This document shows, in pieces, positions 43,552-52,166 of a DNA stretch of 64,000 nt. The notes beneath the pieces were generated by a model, which saw nothing but the letters and a program-made list of their open reading frames with translations, did not search any database and was not told where the DNA came from. Location of the stretch: positions 2,170,001 to 2,234,000 of the forward strand of contig NZ_CP019893.1 of NCBI RefSeq assembly GCF_002156705.1, given 5' to 3'. Position numbers and translations under genes: made by a program. Within the stretch, counting starts at the first letter, position 1, and every line of letters starts with the position of its first letter. The DNA comes from Natrarchaeobaculum aegyptiacum (lineage in GTDB: Archaea; Halobacteriota; Halobacteria; Halobacteriales; Natrialbaceae).

Positions 43552-45417
43552 TCAGTCGCTTCCTGTCACGTCGTACAGTTCGAACTCGCCGTTCGAGATG
43601 ACCCGGTTGACCGCTGGATCGGCCTCGAGGCCGGCGACGCCGGATTCGCTGTAGTAGAGTTCGTCGTAGACCTCGACCTCGCGGGTGACGTCGTAGGCAG
43701 TGACCGCGAGGTAGTAATCGAGATCGTGGTACGCGCCGCTGTAGTTGCCGGCCTCGAACGGCTCGTGTTCGACTTCGCCGCTGGCGACGGTCCCGCCGGT
43801 CAGCGACTCCTCACCCTCGAGTCCGTTGATCGCGTGATCGTACCGGAACGGGTCGTACCCGAGGCCGACGAGCGGCTGGTCCTCGACGCCGTGCTCGAGG
43901 GTGTTCTCGTAGCCGCCGTAGGTCTGGTCGCTGACGTGCTGGCCGGGGTCGTAGATGATCGGGGAGCCGAAGACCGTTGCCAGCGCGAGGACGAGCAAGC
44001 CAGCGAGGACGACCGCCGAGAGCGCCGTCGCTCCCGGTCGCGTGAGCAGGCGGGAGAGGCCACCGACGACGTGGGCGAGCGCGATGCCGGCGAGGATGGT
44101 CAGGACGACGAAAATGAACCCGACCTGTCGGAAGGCCATGGTTGGCGTACCCACGAAGTAGAGGACGAACATGCCGCCCAGTGGGACCAGCGCGAGCGCG
44201 AAATAGGTGAGAAACGACCTGGTTTCCCGGTCGGTCTGGGTGAGTCCGAGCCAGGTCGCGAGCACGAACAGTCCGACGAGGAGGCCGATCACGGCAGCGT
44301 CGAGGAACATCACGACGAACAACTCGCCGAGGCTACCGCCAATTTCGGTGAGGGCGGCTTCCCGTTCGCCGACCTCCGCGGCCGCGCCGACGTCTTCGGC
44401 GAGCAGTCCCTCGACGAGGCCGATGGCTGCGTTGCGGAACCGTTCGTTCGAGAGCGCCCAGACGGTGACGATGGTCCCGAGGACGACGGTCTGGAGGTAC
44501 GTCGTCGGGTGGTCGACGATCGGGTGGTCTGCGAAGCGGTAGCGGGCGAGAAACTGGACGGTGGCGACGGCGGCCACGAGGACGACGACGTTGATCATCT
44601 GCTGGGGGTGGACGAGCAACAGGGCGATACCCGACAGGTAGACGAGGATGCTGAACGGCGAGATCCCGAACGGCAGTCGGTCCATCGCTGCGGGACGGCG
44701 GATGTACGCGACGAGCGCGAACAGTATCACCGGGACGACGAAGAGCGCGTTCGAGTTCGTGTGGACGCCCATGTGCGTCGCGACGTTGTTCACCGGCAGG
44801 ATCAGCCACGAGACGATCGCCGCCAGCCCGACCGCCGTCGCGTTGCCGGAGATGGCCCGCACGGTGAGCGGGACGAAAAGCAGGAAGGGAACGAAGAGGA
44901 CGACCATCGTGAGCATGAGCGCCCGTTCGATCGGAATCCCACCCAGGAAGTGAAAGACGCTGCCGAAGGAGTGAACGGCCGGGTAGAACAGGTCGTGGGG
45001 TGCGAGTTCGCCACCCACGAGGTCGCGGGTCCACCCGAGGTGTGTCATCGCGTCGCCCATGCCCGAGAACCGGTAGTTTCGGATCAACGGGAGACTCACG
45101 ATCGACGTGACGACCGTCCCGCCGAGTGCGATCCCGATCGCCCGTGACCGCCCGCGCGCGAGCAACGTCGTCCCGACGGCGATAGCGAGTCCCACGCCGA
45201 ACCCGATCCAGGTCACCACTGGCGTCCCCGCGTAGATCGACGACTCGTAGACCGTCGCCGGGTTCGCGCGCGCAAAGAGCAGTCCCACGGCAACAGCGAG
45301 GAAGCCGACGGCCAGCGTCGCTTCGAGCGTCTGTCGTCTCACGGTACCGTCGCCTCCGACCACGTCAGCCGACACGAATCCTCTTCGGTCACGCTCGAGA
45401 CGGTGCGCATCGTGCAC
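43552..45417 (-). CDS. Polytopic membrane protein, GT-C-like
   Basis: 621 residues, about 13 membrane helices to residue 455, then a soluble C-terminal region of about 160 residues rich in Tyr, Asp and Glu (for example YYLAVTAYDVTREVEVYDELYYSE, about 565-590) that should face outside. The first external loop has FSGMGDAMTHLGWTRDL, and GDAMTH recalls the Asp motif of GT-C-fold glycosyltransferases. This suggests a sugar- or lipid-handling enzyme, not proven. Start: GTG 45417, supported by a TATA-like TATAAC (minus strand, about 45441-45447) 24-30 nt upstream. It faces the TnpB element, whose left hairpin lies about 50 bp from its start. Confidence 0.75.
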   Translation of the reverse strand: MHDAHRLERDRRGFVSADVVGGDGTVRRQTLEATLAVGFLAVAVGLLFARANPATVYESSIYAGTPVVTWIGFGVGLAIAVGTTLLARGRSRAIGIALGGTVVTSIVSLPLIRNYRFSGMGDAMTHLGWTRDLVGGELAPHDLFYPAVHSFGSVFHFLGGIPIERALMLTMVVLFVPFLLFVPLTVRAISGNATAVGLAAIVSWLILPVNNVATHMGVHTNSNALFVVPVILFALVAYIRRPAAMDRLPFGISPFSILVYLSGIALLLVHPQQMINVVVLVAAVATVQFLARYRFADHPIVDHPTTYLQTVVLGTIVTVWALSNERFRNAAIGLVEGLLAEDVGAAAEVGEREAALTEIGGSLGELFVVMFLDAAVIGLLVGLFVLATWLGLTQTDRETRSFLTYFALALVPLGGMFVLYFVGTPTMAFRQVGFIFVVLTILAGIALAHVVGGLSRLLTRPGATALSAVVLAGLLVLALATVFGSPIIYDPGQHVSDQTYGGYENTLEHGVEDQPLVGLGYDPFRYDHAINGLEGEESLTGGTVASGEVEHEPFEAGNYSGAYHDLDYYLAVTAYDVTREVEVYDELYYSESGVAGLEADPAVNRVISNGEFELYDVTGSD

Positions 45418-45464
45418 GGACCTCGTCGATACCCGAGTTTGTTATAGGCTGAATAGGCGCAATA

Positions 45465-45484
45465 CCACGGCCTTCAGGCCGTGG
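45465..45484 (+). repeat. Left-end hairpin of the TnpB-only element
   Basis: CCACGGCC-TTCA-GGCCGTGG, perfect 8-bp stem and 4-nt loop. It shares the TTCA loop with the right-end hairpin, typical of this family. Confidence 0.8.
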
Positions 45485-45597
45485 ATACGCGCCGTCACTC
45501 AGTGACTCATTCCACCGACTCCGACAGGGCTGGATATTCCACCTCAAACACAGCCTTTAATAGATTATTTTTCATAACAGATTATGGACATAGTACG

Positions 45598-46909
45598 ATG
45601 CTGGAGACGACCCGCACCTACGTCGCACGCATCACGAACCACTCACAGGTTCGTGACGACCTCGACCAGTGCGGGTTCTCCGCCTCGAAACTGTGGAACG
45701 TCGGACGCTACTACATCCAAGACCGGTGGGACGAAAACGGCAAGATACCTGACGAAGCCGAACTCAAATCGGAGTTGAAAGACCACGAACGCTACAGTGA
45801 CCTCCATTCTCAGTCAAGTTCGTTCGAGACGGCGAAGCCGTCTCGTGATGCCAATGAGCTTCGCTCATTGAGCACAGCGAGTTCTCGAAGAACTTGCTGA
45901 AGCGTTCAACGGCTGGTACAACTCCGACGACGGCAACAACCCACCGGGCTACCGAAAACGTGGCGACCGACACCCGCGCTCCACCGTCACATGGAAGAAA
46001 CGAGCCATCAAGCACGACGATAAACACGGCCAACTCCGCCTCTCGAAAGGGTTCAACCTGAAAGAGAGTCGGTCTGACTTCATCCTCGCGGAGTACGAAA
46101 CCCGCCCCGACGTAGAAGTCGAGAACATCCAGCAAGTGCGTGCCGTCTGGAACGGAGACGAGTGGGAACTGCACCTCGTCTGCAAGAAAGAAATCCCCGT
46201 CGAGGACGCCCCCGGCGACAACACGGCGGGAATCGACCTCGGTATCAGCAACTACCTCGCCATCGACTACGAGGACGGCCCCTCGGAGTTGTATCCGGGG
46301 AACGTGCTGAAAGAGGACAAGCACTACTTCACCCGCGACGAGTACCAGACCGAAGGCGAGAACGGGCCGTCAAAGCGTGCGCGGAAAGCCCGCAGGAAAC
46401 TCTCTCGACGCAAAGACCACTTCCTTCACACCCTCTCAAAACACATCGTACAACGGTGTGTCGAAGCAGGCGTGGAGAAGGTAGCAATTGGCGACCTCAG
46501 CCACATCCGCGAAGACGAGAACGGCGACTCGCGGAACTGGGGTGCATCGGGGAACAAGAAGTTGCACGGGTGGGAGTTCGACCGCTTCACGAACCTGCTC
46601 GAATACAAGGCCGAAGAACACGGCATCCTCATCGACCGGGTGGACGAAGAGAACACCTCGAAGACGTGTTCGTGTTGCGGGCAGATTCGAGACAGCAACC
46701 GCGTAGAGCGTGGACTGTACGTCTGTGAATCGTGCGAGACGGCGATGAATGCAGACGTCAACGGTGCGGTGAACATCAGGCGAAAGATAACTCAGAGTCC
46801 CCCGACGGGGGATATGAGTAACGGCTGGTTGGCACAGCCCGGAGTCTTCCTGTTCGACCGCGAGAGCGGGACGTTCAACACGAGAGAACAGGGAGACTGC
46901 AAACCCTAA
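45598..46909 (+). pseudogene. tnpB: tnpB broken by a 55-bp double-hairpin insert
   Basis: Start ATG 45598, MLETTRTYVARITNH. The frame is normal to residue 74 (SDLHSQSS), then 55 nt (45820-45874) shift it and reach a TGA at 45898-45900. Beyond the insert the frame resumes as QRVLEELAEAFNGWY and runs intact to TAA 46907-46909. The nuclease core is still readable: GIDLGISNYLA (first Asp), NADVNGAVNI (third Asp) and zinc Cys pairs CSCC and CESC. At the second active-site position the peptide has IGDLS where Glu is expected. Without the insert this would be a full TnpB of about 418 residues. So it is an inactive gene unless the frame is restored. Confidence 0.85.
45820..45874 (+). repeat. 55-bp insert of two perfect hairpins
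   Basis: First hairpin: CGAGACGGC (45825-45833) and GCCGTCTCG (45837-45845), loop GAA. Second: CAATGAGC (45852-45859) and GCTCATTG (45863-45870), loop TTC. Both have a three-base loop between GC and GC. The length is deduced by joining the coding sequence on both sides (S-S-Q-R), so edges may be off by a few bases. Confidence 0.75.
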
Positions 46910-46910
46910 T

Positions 46911-46948
46911 ATCCCAACGCTTGGGATTCCTCCGCCTTCAGGCGGAGG
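46911..46948 (+). repeat. Right-end hairpins of the TnpB-only element
   Basis: ATCCCAA-CGC-TTGGGAT followed by CCTCCGCC-TTCA-GGCGGAGG, beginning just past the tnpB stop. They are the right end of the element and, in active relatives, part of the guide RNA scaffold. Confidence 0.75.
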
Positions 46949-46956
46949 AGGATGTC

Positions 46957-47274
46957 AAAGGCATCTTATCCGTGATCGGGGCCCACCGACGACGGTGTCG
47001 ACCCCGTCGTCCCCGCTCGAGAACCTCACGGACGCGCAGGGTGACCGTGATGGACGTGGGCGACGGCCACTGCCCCACTCGATGGGGTCGGCCGCTCGAC
47101 GAACTTCCGGAGCACGCAATCCGAACGGGCCGCGTACAGGCTCCGTCAATGGGGTAACGCGGCCGAACGCGGCGCGTACGAATCCGTTACGCGATCGGTC
47201 AATCGCGAACGATTCTCCCCGTTTTTGCCGCTCGAGGTGGTGGCACCGATCGACGGCTCGGCCGTCTCAGCTCC
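46957..47274. other. Intergenic region downstream of the element, nothing recognised
   Basis: 318 bp between the element's right end and the PP-loop gene start. High GC with no clear repeats; the promoter of the next gene is not obvious. Confidence 0.4.
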
Positions 47275-48633
47275 ATGTCCTGGCTCGCCATCGATCGGAT
47301 CGACGCCGACGGATCGACCCTCGAGTGTACCCTTCGTTCCTCACCGGACCTCGAGCGGTTCCTCACGGGCGAACCGTTCCGGGTCAGCTACGATCGTTCG
47401 ATCGAAGGGGTCCCCGAGGGCATCCTCGCGATTCCCGCCCTCGCGAACGTCTGCCCGGTCGCGTGGGCCAACGGCGGCGACGTCTACGTCGACCGGGTCG
47501 ACGCGACGTTCGCCCACGCACTCGAAGAGGTCGAGGCGTCGCTGTGTTCGATGCACGATTTTCTCGAGGGCGGGACGCTGTACGCGCGGGAGACGACGAG
47601 CGCGACCGTGACGGAGCGGAGCGTCGCCGGCGACGACCGGCACGCGACCGGGGACGCGACCGAGGACGGTGGAAGCGCCCTCCTCTTCACCGGCGGCGTC
47701 GACTCGACGTGTTCGTACGTCCGCCACCGGGAGTCCGAGCCGACGCTCGTGAGCATCCGCGGCTGGACGATCACGCCCGACCGCGCAGACGACGAGAAGT
47801 GGGATACCCTGCGCGCTCGGGTCTCGAGCTTCGCCGACGAGCGCGGCCTCGAGACGGCCTTTCTCGAGACCAACGCGCTGTCGGCGCTCGACCACGCGAT
47901 GTTGCTCGCCCACTACCGGCGGTACGTCGACGGCGCGTGGTACAGCTCCGTCGGTCACGGACTCGGGCTCCTCGGCCTCTGTGCGCCGATGGCGGCCGCC
48001 CGCGACGTCTCGGACCTCTACCTTGCTGCGACCCACTGGGACGGCATCGACCTCGAGTGGGGGTCGCGCCCGGACGTCGACGAGCGCGTCCGCTGGACCG
48101 CCACCAGATGTCACCACGACGGCTACCACCTCACCCGGCAGGACCGTCTGGACGTCATCGCCGACTACGTCCGGTGTGACGCCCCGAACCTCGAGTTGCA
48201 GACGTGCAACCGCCGTCTCGACGGTAACTGCGGCGAGTGTGAGAAGTGCTATCGGACTGCCGTCGGCCTCCGTCTCTCCGGACTCGAGCCGTCGAATCAC
48301 GGCTACCCGTTCTCCGACGCCGACTACGACCAGCTTCGGCGCTCGCTCGAGGCCGGCGCGTGGGAACTCGGCGAGGACGAACGCTACATGTGGGAAGATA
48401 TCCGCGACCGGGTTCTCGAGGCGGGTCCCGAACCCCGGTCACCGGAGGAACGGGCTTTCTTCGAGTGGCTCCGGGCTGCCGACCTCGAGTCGCTGGTCGA
48501 GGACACGCGGGCACCGCTGTCTCACCGACTCTTTCGGGTCGGTGCCCGGAACGCGCCGACGCCGGTCTACAACGCGGCGTATCCGGCGCTGAAGACGATG
48601 CAGACGGGTCTCGAGCGGGTTCGGTCGCGGTAG
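47275..48633 (+). CDS. PP-loop ATPase-like protein (surface carbohydrate region)
   Basis: 452 residues. The PP-loop motif TGGVDS (139-144, in LLFTGGVDSTCSYVR) binds ATP in adenylating enzymes such as QueC, TilS and NAD synthase. A second motif, CNRRLDGNCGECEKC (about 306-320), is a zinc-binding Cys set also found in QueC-like proteins. An N-terminal extension of 130 residues is atypical. Similar PP-loop proteins occur in polysaccharide gene clusters, where they may activate a carboxyl or amide precursor; the substrate is unknown here. Neighbours are the TnpB element and the small 48696-49094 gene, so it is isolated. ATG 47275. Confidence 0.78.
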   Translation: MSWLAIDRIDADGSTLECTLRSSPDLERFLTGEPFRVSYDRSIEGVPEGILAIPALANVCPVAWANGGDVYVDRVDATFAHALEEVEASLCSMHDFLEGGTLYARETTSATVTERSVAGDDRHATGDATEDGGSALLFTGGVDSTCSYVRHRESEPTLVSIRGWTITPDRADDEKWDTLRARVSSFADERGLETAFLETNALSALDHAMLLAHYRRYVDGAWYSSVGHGLGLLGLCAPMAAARDVSDLYLAATHWDGIDLEWGSRPDVDERVRWTATRCHHDGYHLTRQDRLDVIADYVRCDAPNLELQTCNRRLDGNCGECEKCYRTAVGLRLSGLEPSNHGYPFSDADYDQLRRSLEAGAWELGEDERYMWEDIRDRVLEAGPEPRSPEERAFFEWLRAADLESLVEDTRAPLSHRLFRVGARNAPTPVYNAAYPALKTMQTGLERVRSR

Positions 48634-48695
48634 TTCGGGTCGGTGCGCCCGCTGGGTCTTGTGTTCGGTCTCGTTCTCGCAGCCGCCCGCTGCGT

Positions 48696-49094
48696 TCAGC
48701 GGTCCGACTCTTGCTCTTCGTCCGTGATGTCGACGTGCAGTGGGTCGACCCCCTCGCCACTGCTCCGTTCTCGGCTCTCGCCCTCACTTTCGCCGCCGAC
48801 CGGAATCTTCGTCCGGAGGTCAGCGGCGAACGACTGGACCTGATCGATAAGCGTCTCGACTTCCGACTCGAACTCCTCGACCGACCGCTCGACGTAGTGG
48901 ACACGTTTCGACGGGATCCGCCGGACGATGTCGTTCCCCTCGTCGTCTTCGTCGGTCTTGACGATCCAGTGGTCCTGGAAGTACGCGACGTGCTCGTTCG
49001 GGATCGTCTTTCGCACCGTCCCCTCGTCAGGCTCCTCGTAGACGATCGTCGCCTCTCCCAGGTCACGCTCGAGTTCGAGGTCGTCGTCGACCAT
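48696..49094 (-). CDS. Small acidic protein of unknown function
   Basis: 132 residues, strongly acidic, no Cys, no membrane helix. Residues 12-75 form short strands (EATIVYEEPDEGTVRKTIPN, HVAYFQDHWIVKTDEDDEGN); a helix follows (about 70-95) and a Glu/Ser/Asp-rich tail. It looks like a globular cytoplasmic protein. I do not recognise it. It is downstream of the phosphodiesterase gene? No: it lies 57 bp past the stop of 49152-50744 on the same strand, so they may share a transcript. Confidence 0.7.
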   Translation of the reverse strand: MVDDDLELERDLGEATIVYEEPDEGTVRKTIPNEHVAYFQDHWIVKTDEDDEGNDIVRRIPSKRVHYVERSVEEFESEVETLIDQVQSFAADLRTKIPVGGESEGESRERSSGEGVDPLHVDITDEEQESDR

Positions 49095-49151
49095 ATCGGT
49101 GACTGGTGCTCGAGACGGGTAGGGTCGGTGCTTGCGTACCCTCGCCGCCCC

Positions 49152-50744
49152 TCATTCCATGTATCCGAGTCCCTTCAGCCGGTTCTCGACGTCGGAGAAG
49201 TCGTCGTCGACCTCGTCGTCGCGGTCGTCCCGGGAGACGTCCGCGCGTTCGACCTTGGTGCGAGACGGGGTCGCGTCGGCGTCGAACGCGTCGAAGAGGA
49301 CCCGGCCGTCGGCGTCCCTGGGGACCGGTCTGCCGATGCCGTGCAGGAGCGTCGGCGCGACGTCGACAACCCGCGCGCCACGGAGGACCCCGCCGGGTTC
49401 GATCGAGGGGCCCCGACAGAGCATGATCCCGGTCGAGCGGTGGCTCGCGACGTAGGCCCCGGGTTCGCCCATCGCCTCGTCGGTGATCGCCGTTCGCGAC
49501 TCGTAGCCGTCGATGGCGTTCACGACCAGATCTGGCGATTCGGGGTCCGTCGGGAACAGTTCGTCGCCGTCGTCGACCGAGAGGAGTTGCGTACCGTCCT
49601 CGTCGGTGACCGACTCGAACACCTCGACCAGGTCGGCTTTCACGTCGGGGACGTCGGCCGGATCGACGACACCCGTCTCGAATCGCCGGGTGTCGTTGAC
49701 GTAGCAGTTGCCTGCCTCGTGGACGAAGGCGACGGTCTGCTCGAAGTCGACGTCGTAGAGGGCGTGATCACCCGGAAGCTGCTCGGCCACGGAGTCGAGG
49801 ACGGCCCGTGGGAGCGTCGATACCAGCCGTTCCTCGGAAATACCGACCCGCTCGAGCGCGTCGGAGATCCGATCGCGCGAGATACCGAGGCTCGCCAGTG
49901 CGCCACGAGCGCCTTCCTCTTCCCGGCGCGCGAGAAAGCCCTCCCGTTCGAGGACGTGATTCACGTAGACGAGTTCCTCGATCGGGCCGAAACCGTGGTC
50001 GGAGACGACGTAGAGGTCGGCGTCGTGGGCGTCCGTGTACTCGATCACCTCGCCGAGGACGTCGTCGAGTTTCCGGTAGTGGGCGAGGATCCGGTCTTCG
50101 TCCCAGATGAGGTGCTGGAAGCGGTCGGGGGCGGTGTAGACGAAGAAGAACAGCTCCCAGTCGTCGCCGGCGTGGTCCATCTGGAGGGTCATGAGTTCCC
50201 GCCGCGACTCGAGCATGCCGTCGACGGCGACCTCGAAGTCGTCGAGCCGATCGGCGTAGTCCGGGTAATCGAGGCTAATCTGGTAGTCGGGAACCCGCTC
50301 GTCGATCTCGTCCTCCAGGCTCGAGGGATGAGTGAACCCCTGTTCCGTCGAGGGCGTCATCATCCCCGTGACCATCGTGCCGTCGATGGTCCGCGGCGGA
50401 TAGGTCATCGGCACGTTGCCGACGTGGGCCGGCGAGAGCTGTTCCCACAGCGGCGGACACTCGAGGTCCGCGCTCGTGTACATCTCGTGGGAGTAGGATC
50501 GAGAGAGGTTCTGGAAGCCGTAGATGCCGTGTTTGTCCGGCCAGACGCCGGTCGCGATCGACGGCCAGGCCAGCGGCGTCGTCGGCGGCGTCGTACTCTC
50601 GAGCGGGCCCGCAGCGCCCTCCTCGCGTAGCCGGTCGAAATTCGGGAGTTCACCCGCCTCGCTCCAGCGGTCGATCAGTCGCCACGGGACGCCGTCGAAT
50701 CCGAGGACGAACGCTCGCTCTGCCGAGTGGGTATGTCCGCTCAT
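49152..50744 (-). CDS. Alkaline phosphatase-superfamily phosphodiesterase
   Basis: 530 residues. Start AFVLGFDGVPWRLIDRWSE gives the metal Asp, followed by STTPPTTPLAWPSIATGVWPDKHGIYGF with the nucleophile Thr region and VVSDHGFGPIEELVYVNHVLE with Asp-His ligands, the layout of nucleotide pyrophosphatase/phosphodiesterase (type I) proteins. It should cleave phosphodiester, phosphate or sulfate esters; its substrate is unknown. No signal peptide, so cytoplasmic. Such genes are common in haloarchaeal cell-surface sugar clusters. ATG 50744. Its C-terminus is acidic and ends in ENRLKGLGYME. Divergent from the deacetylase gene. Confidence 0.85.
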   Translation of the reverse strand: MSGHTHSAERAFVLGFDGVPWRLIDRWSEAGELPNFDRLREEGAAGPLESTTPPTTPLAWPSIATGVWPDKHGIYGFQNLSRSYSHEMYTSADLECPPLWEQLSPAHVGNVPMTYPPRTIDGTMVTGMMTPSTEQGFTHPSSLEDEIDERVPDYQISLDYPDYADRLDDFEVAVDGMLESRRELMTLQMDHAGDDWELFFFVYTAPDRFQHLIWDEDRILAHYRKLDDVLGEVIEYTDAHDADLYVVSDHGFGPIEELVYVNHVLEREGFLARREEEGARGALASLGISRDRISDALERVGISEERLVSTLPRAVLDSVAEQLPGDHALYDVDFEQTVAFVHEAGNCYVNDTRRFETGVVDPADVPDVKADLVEVFESVTDEDGTQLLSVDDGDELFPTDPESPDLVVNAIDGYESRTAITDEAMGEPGAYVASHRSTGIMLCRGPSIEPGGVLRGARVVDVAPTLLHGIGRPVPRDADGRVLFDAFDADATPSRTKVERADVSRDDRDDEVDDDFSDVENRLKGLGYME

Positions 50745-51145
50745 GGTTACGTACAGAATCCTGCTGTCCGGGGAGTGGCCGGTTTCGCGCTTTGTTATGC
50801 TCGCTGTTCAGGCGACGGCGGTAGACGATCGGAATGGCGTTCGACCGGCCTACCACTCTCACTCGAGGGAGAATCCGCCGTTCGTGAACGTTACCGTCCG
50901 ACCACCTGACCGTCAACTCGAGTGACTCGACCGTCGTCCCCGTCTCGATATCGGCCGTCGAGTGCTCGGCTGGGCCGGCACTATCCGCCGCGGGCAGACG
51001 TACGGCGTCGCGTCTCGCGCTCGAGCCACCCGACTGCTCCGGGTCACCCGGCGACTGAAAGGCTCCGAATAACAAACCCACCGCTCACAGAGCTTCTCGA
51101 GTATGATCGCTTGCGGTAGCCTCGGTGGATGTAGTGGGATCGTCG
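50745..51145. other. Intergenic region between divergent genes, no firm gene
   Basis: 401 bp between the 5' ends of two divergent genes. A minus-strand frame reaching from 51081 to 50650 overlaps the phosphodiesterase gene; its first part is plausible (VESLELTVRWSDGN), but the remainder is Arg-rich and it runs in another frame than the gene. Promoters for both sides must lie here. Confidence 0.35.
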
Positions 51146-52165
51146 ATGGTCCTCGACGGACCGCTGGAAGCGGTGGTGAGCACGGTGGGTAGCGTCGTCA
51201 TCTCGCTCGACGCCGAACTCGGCTGGGGATTTCACGACATGGCCGACCCACCTCGAGACCGCGTCGAGGCAGGCCGCCGCGGCTGGTCCGTCTGCCTCGA
51301 GCTGTTCGACGAGTTCGACGTCCCCGCGACCTGGGCCGTCGTCGGCCACCTGATGCTCGCAGACTGTGACGGCCAACACGACGGCCATCCGGCACCCGAC
51401 GGCTGGTTCGCGCGCGAACGCGGTGCGTGGGCCGACCGCGAGGACCTCCGATTCGGGTCCGACCTCGTCGAGGACCTCCTCGCGGCCGACGCCGACCACG
51501 AGTTCGCGAGCCATTCCTTCTCGCACGTCCTCTTCGGCCGACCGGAGACCGATCGCGCGCTCGCTCGCGCGGAGATCGAACGGGCACTCGAGATCGCCGA
51601 GGAGTGGGGGCTGTCCATCGACTCGTTCGTCTACCCGCGAAACGACGTCGGTCACCGCGACGTCCTCGCCGAGGCCGGGATCAGCGCCTACCGTGGACGC
51701 TCACCGACCCGTGACGGCGTCGGCGGCATCGTCGACACGCGACTGCGAAATCGCTCGTTACTCGTCCAGCCGGTCGTCGACGAGCACGGCCTCGTGAACG
51801 TTCCGGCGTCGCTTTTCTGTTACTCCTTCGAGGGACCCCGACGGACGGTCGCCGAATCGATCTGGACCGACCCGATGGTCGCCCAGGCCCGCCGTGGGAT
51901 CGACGAAGCGACCCGCTCGGACGGTCTCTTCCACCTCTGGTTCCACCCAAACAACCTTATCCAGCCGCGTGACGACCAGCGCCTGCGGACGATTCTCGCA
52001 CACCTCGAGCGAGCGCGCGAGCGGACCGATCTCACCGTCGAGACCATGGGTGCAGTCGCCGACCGCGTGGCCCGCGGGGACGGGGTTACGGGCCAACGGG
52101 ACCCGGAGTGGGCGGAAGGACGGGATCTCTCGGGATCTGACTCCGTGCGCGCGTCCCTCGAGTGA
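51146..52165 (+). CDS. Polysaccharide deacetylase (NodB-homology) family protein
   Basis: 339 residues from ATG 51146; an upstream GTG (51125) would add seven residues. The NodB-like core has VVISLDAELGWGFHD (first catalytic Asp, D-x-E), FASHSFSHVLF (His pair of the metal site, HSxxH-like) and YPRNDVGH. Most members remove N-acetyl groups from chitin- or peptidoglycan-like polymers; in archaea they occur with surface or exopolysaccharide genes. Cytoplasmic-looking, no signal. It is convergent with the rhomboid gene, whose stop (52167) is one base past this stop. Confidence 0.87.
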   Translation: MVLDGPLEAVVSTVGSVVISLDAELGWGFHDMADPPRDRVEAGRRGWSVCLELFDEFDVPATWAVVGHLMLADCDGQHDGHPAPDGWFARERGAWADREDLRFGSDLVEDLLAADADHEFASHSFSHVLFGRPETDRALARAEIERALEIAEEWGLSIDSFVYPRNDVGHRDVLAEAGISAYRGRSPTRDGVGGIVDTRLRNRSLLVQPVVDEHGLVNVPASLFCYSFEGPRRTVAESIWTDPMVAQARRGIDEATRSDGLFHLWFHPNNLIQPRDDQRLRTILAHLERARERTDLTVETMGAVADRVARGDGVTGQRDPEWAEGRDLSGSDSVRASLE

Positions 52166-52166
52166 G

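Larger units (their letters stand above)
45447..46956 (+). mobile_element. IS200/IS605-family element with TnpB only (IS1341-type), broken
   Basis: The element carries only tnpB (pseudogene). Ends are approximate. Left hairpin: CCACGGCC (45465-45472) and GGCCGTGG (45477-45484), loop TTCA. Right hairpins: ATCCCAA (46911-46917) with TTGGGAT (46921-46927), and CCTCCGCC (46929-46936) with GGCGGAGG (46941-46948), loop TTCA. Such imperfect ends with subterminal hairpins are the recognition sites of TnpA, which is missing, so transposition would need a TnpA supplied elsewhere. Between the membrane protein and PP-loop genes. Confidence 0.8.

Noticed and set aside
50650-51081. Minus-strand frame of 143 codons between the phosphodiesterase and deacetylase genes
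   Set aside because: It overlaps the phosphodiesterase start out of phase and becomes Arg/Asn-rich; weak codon bias. The first part could be a decayed peptide but support is insufficient.
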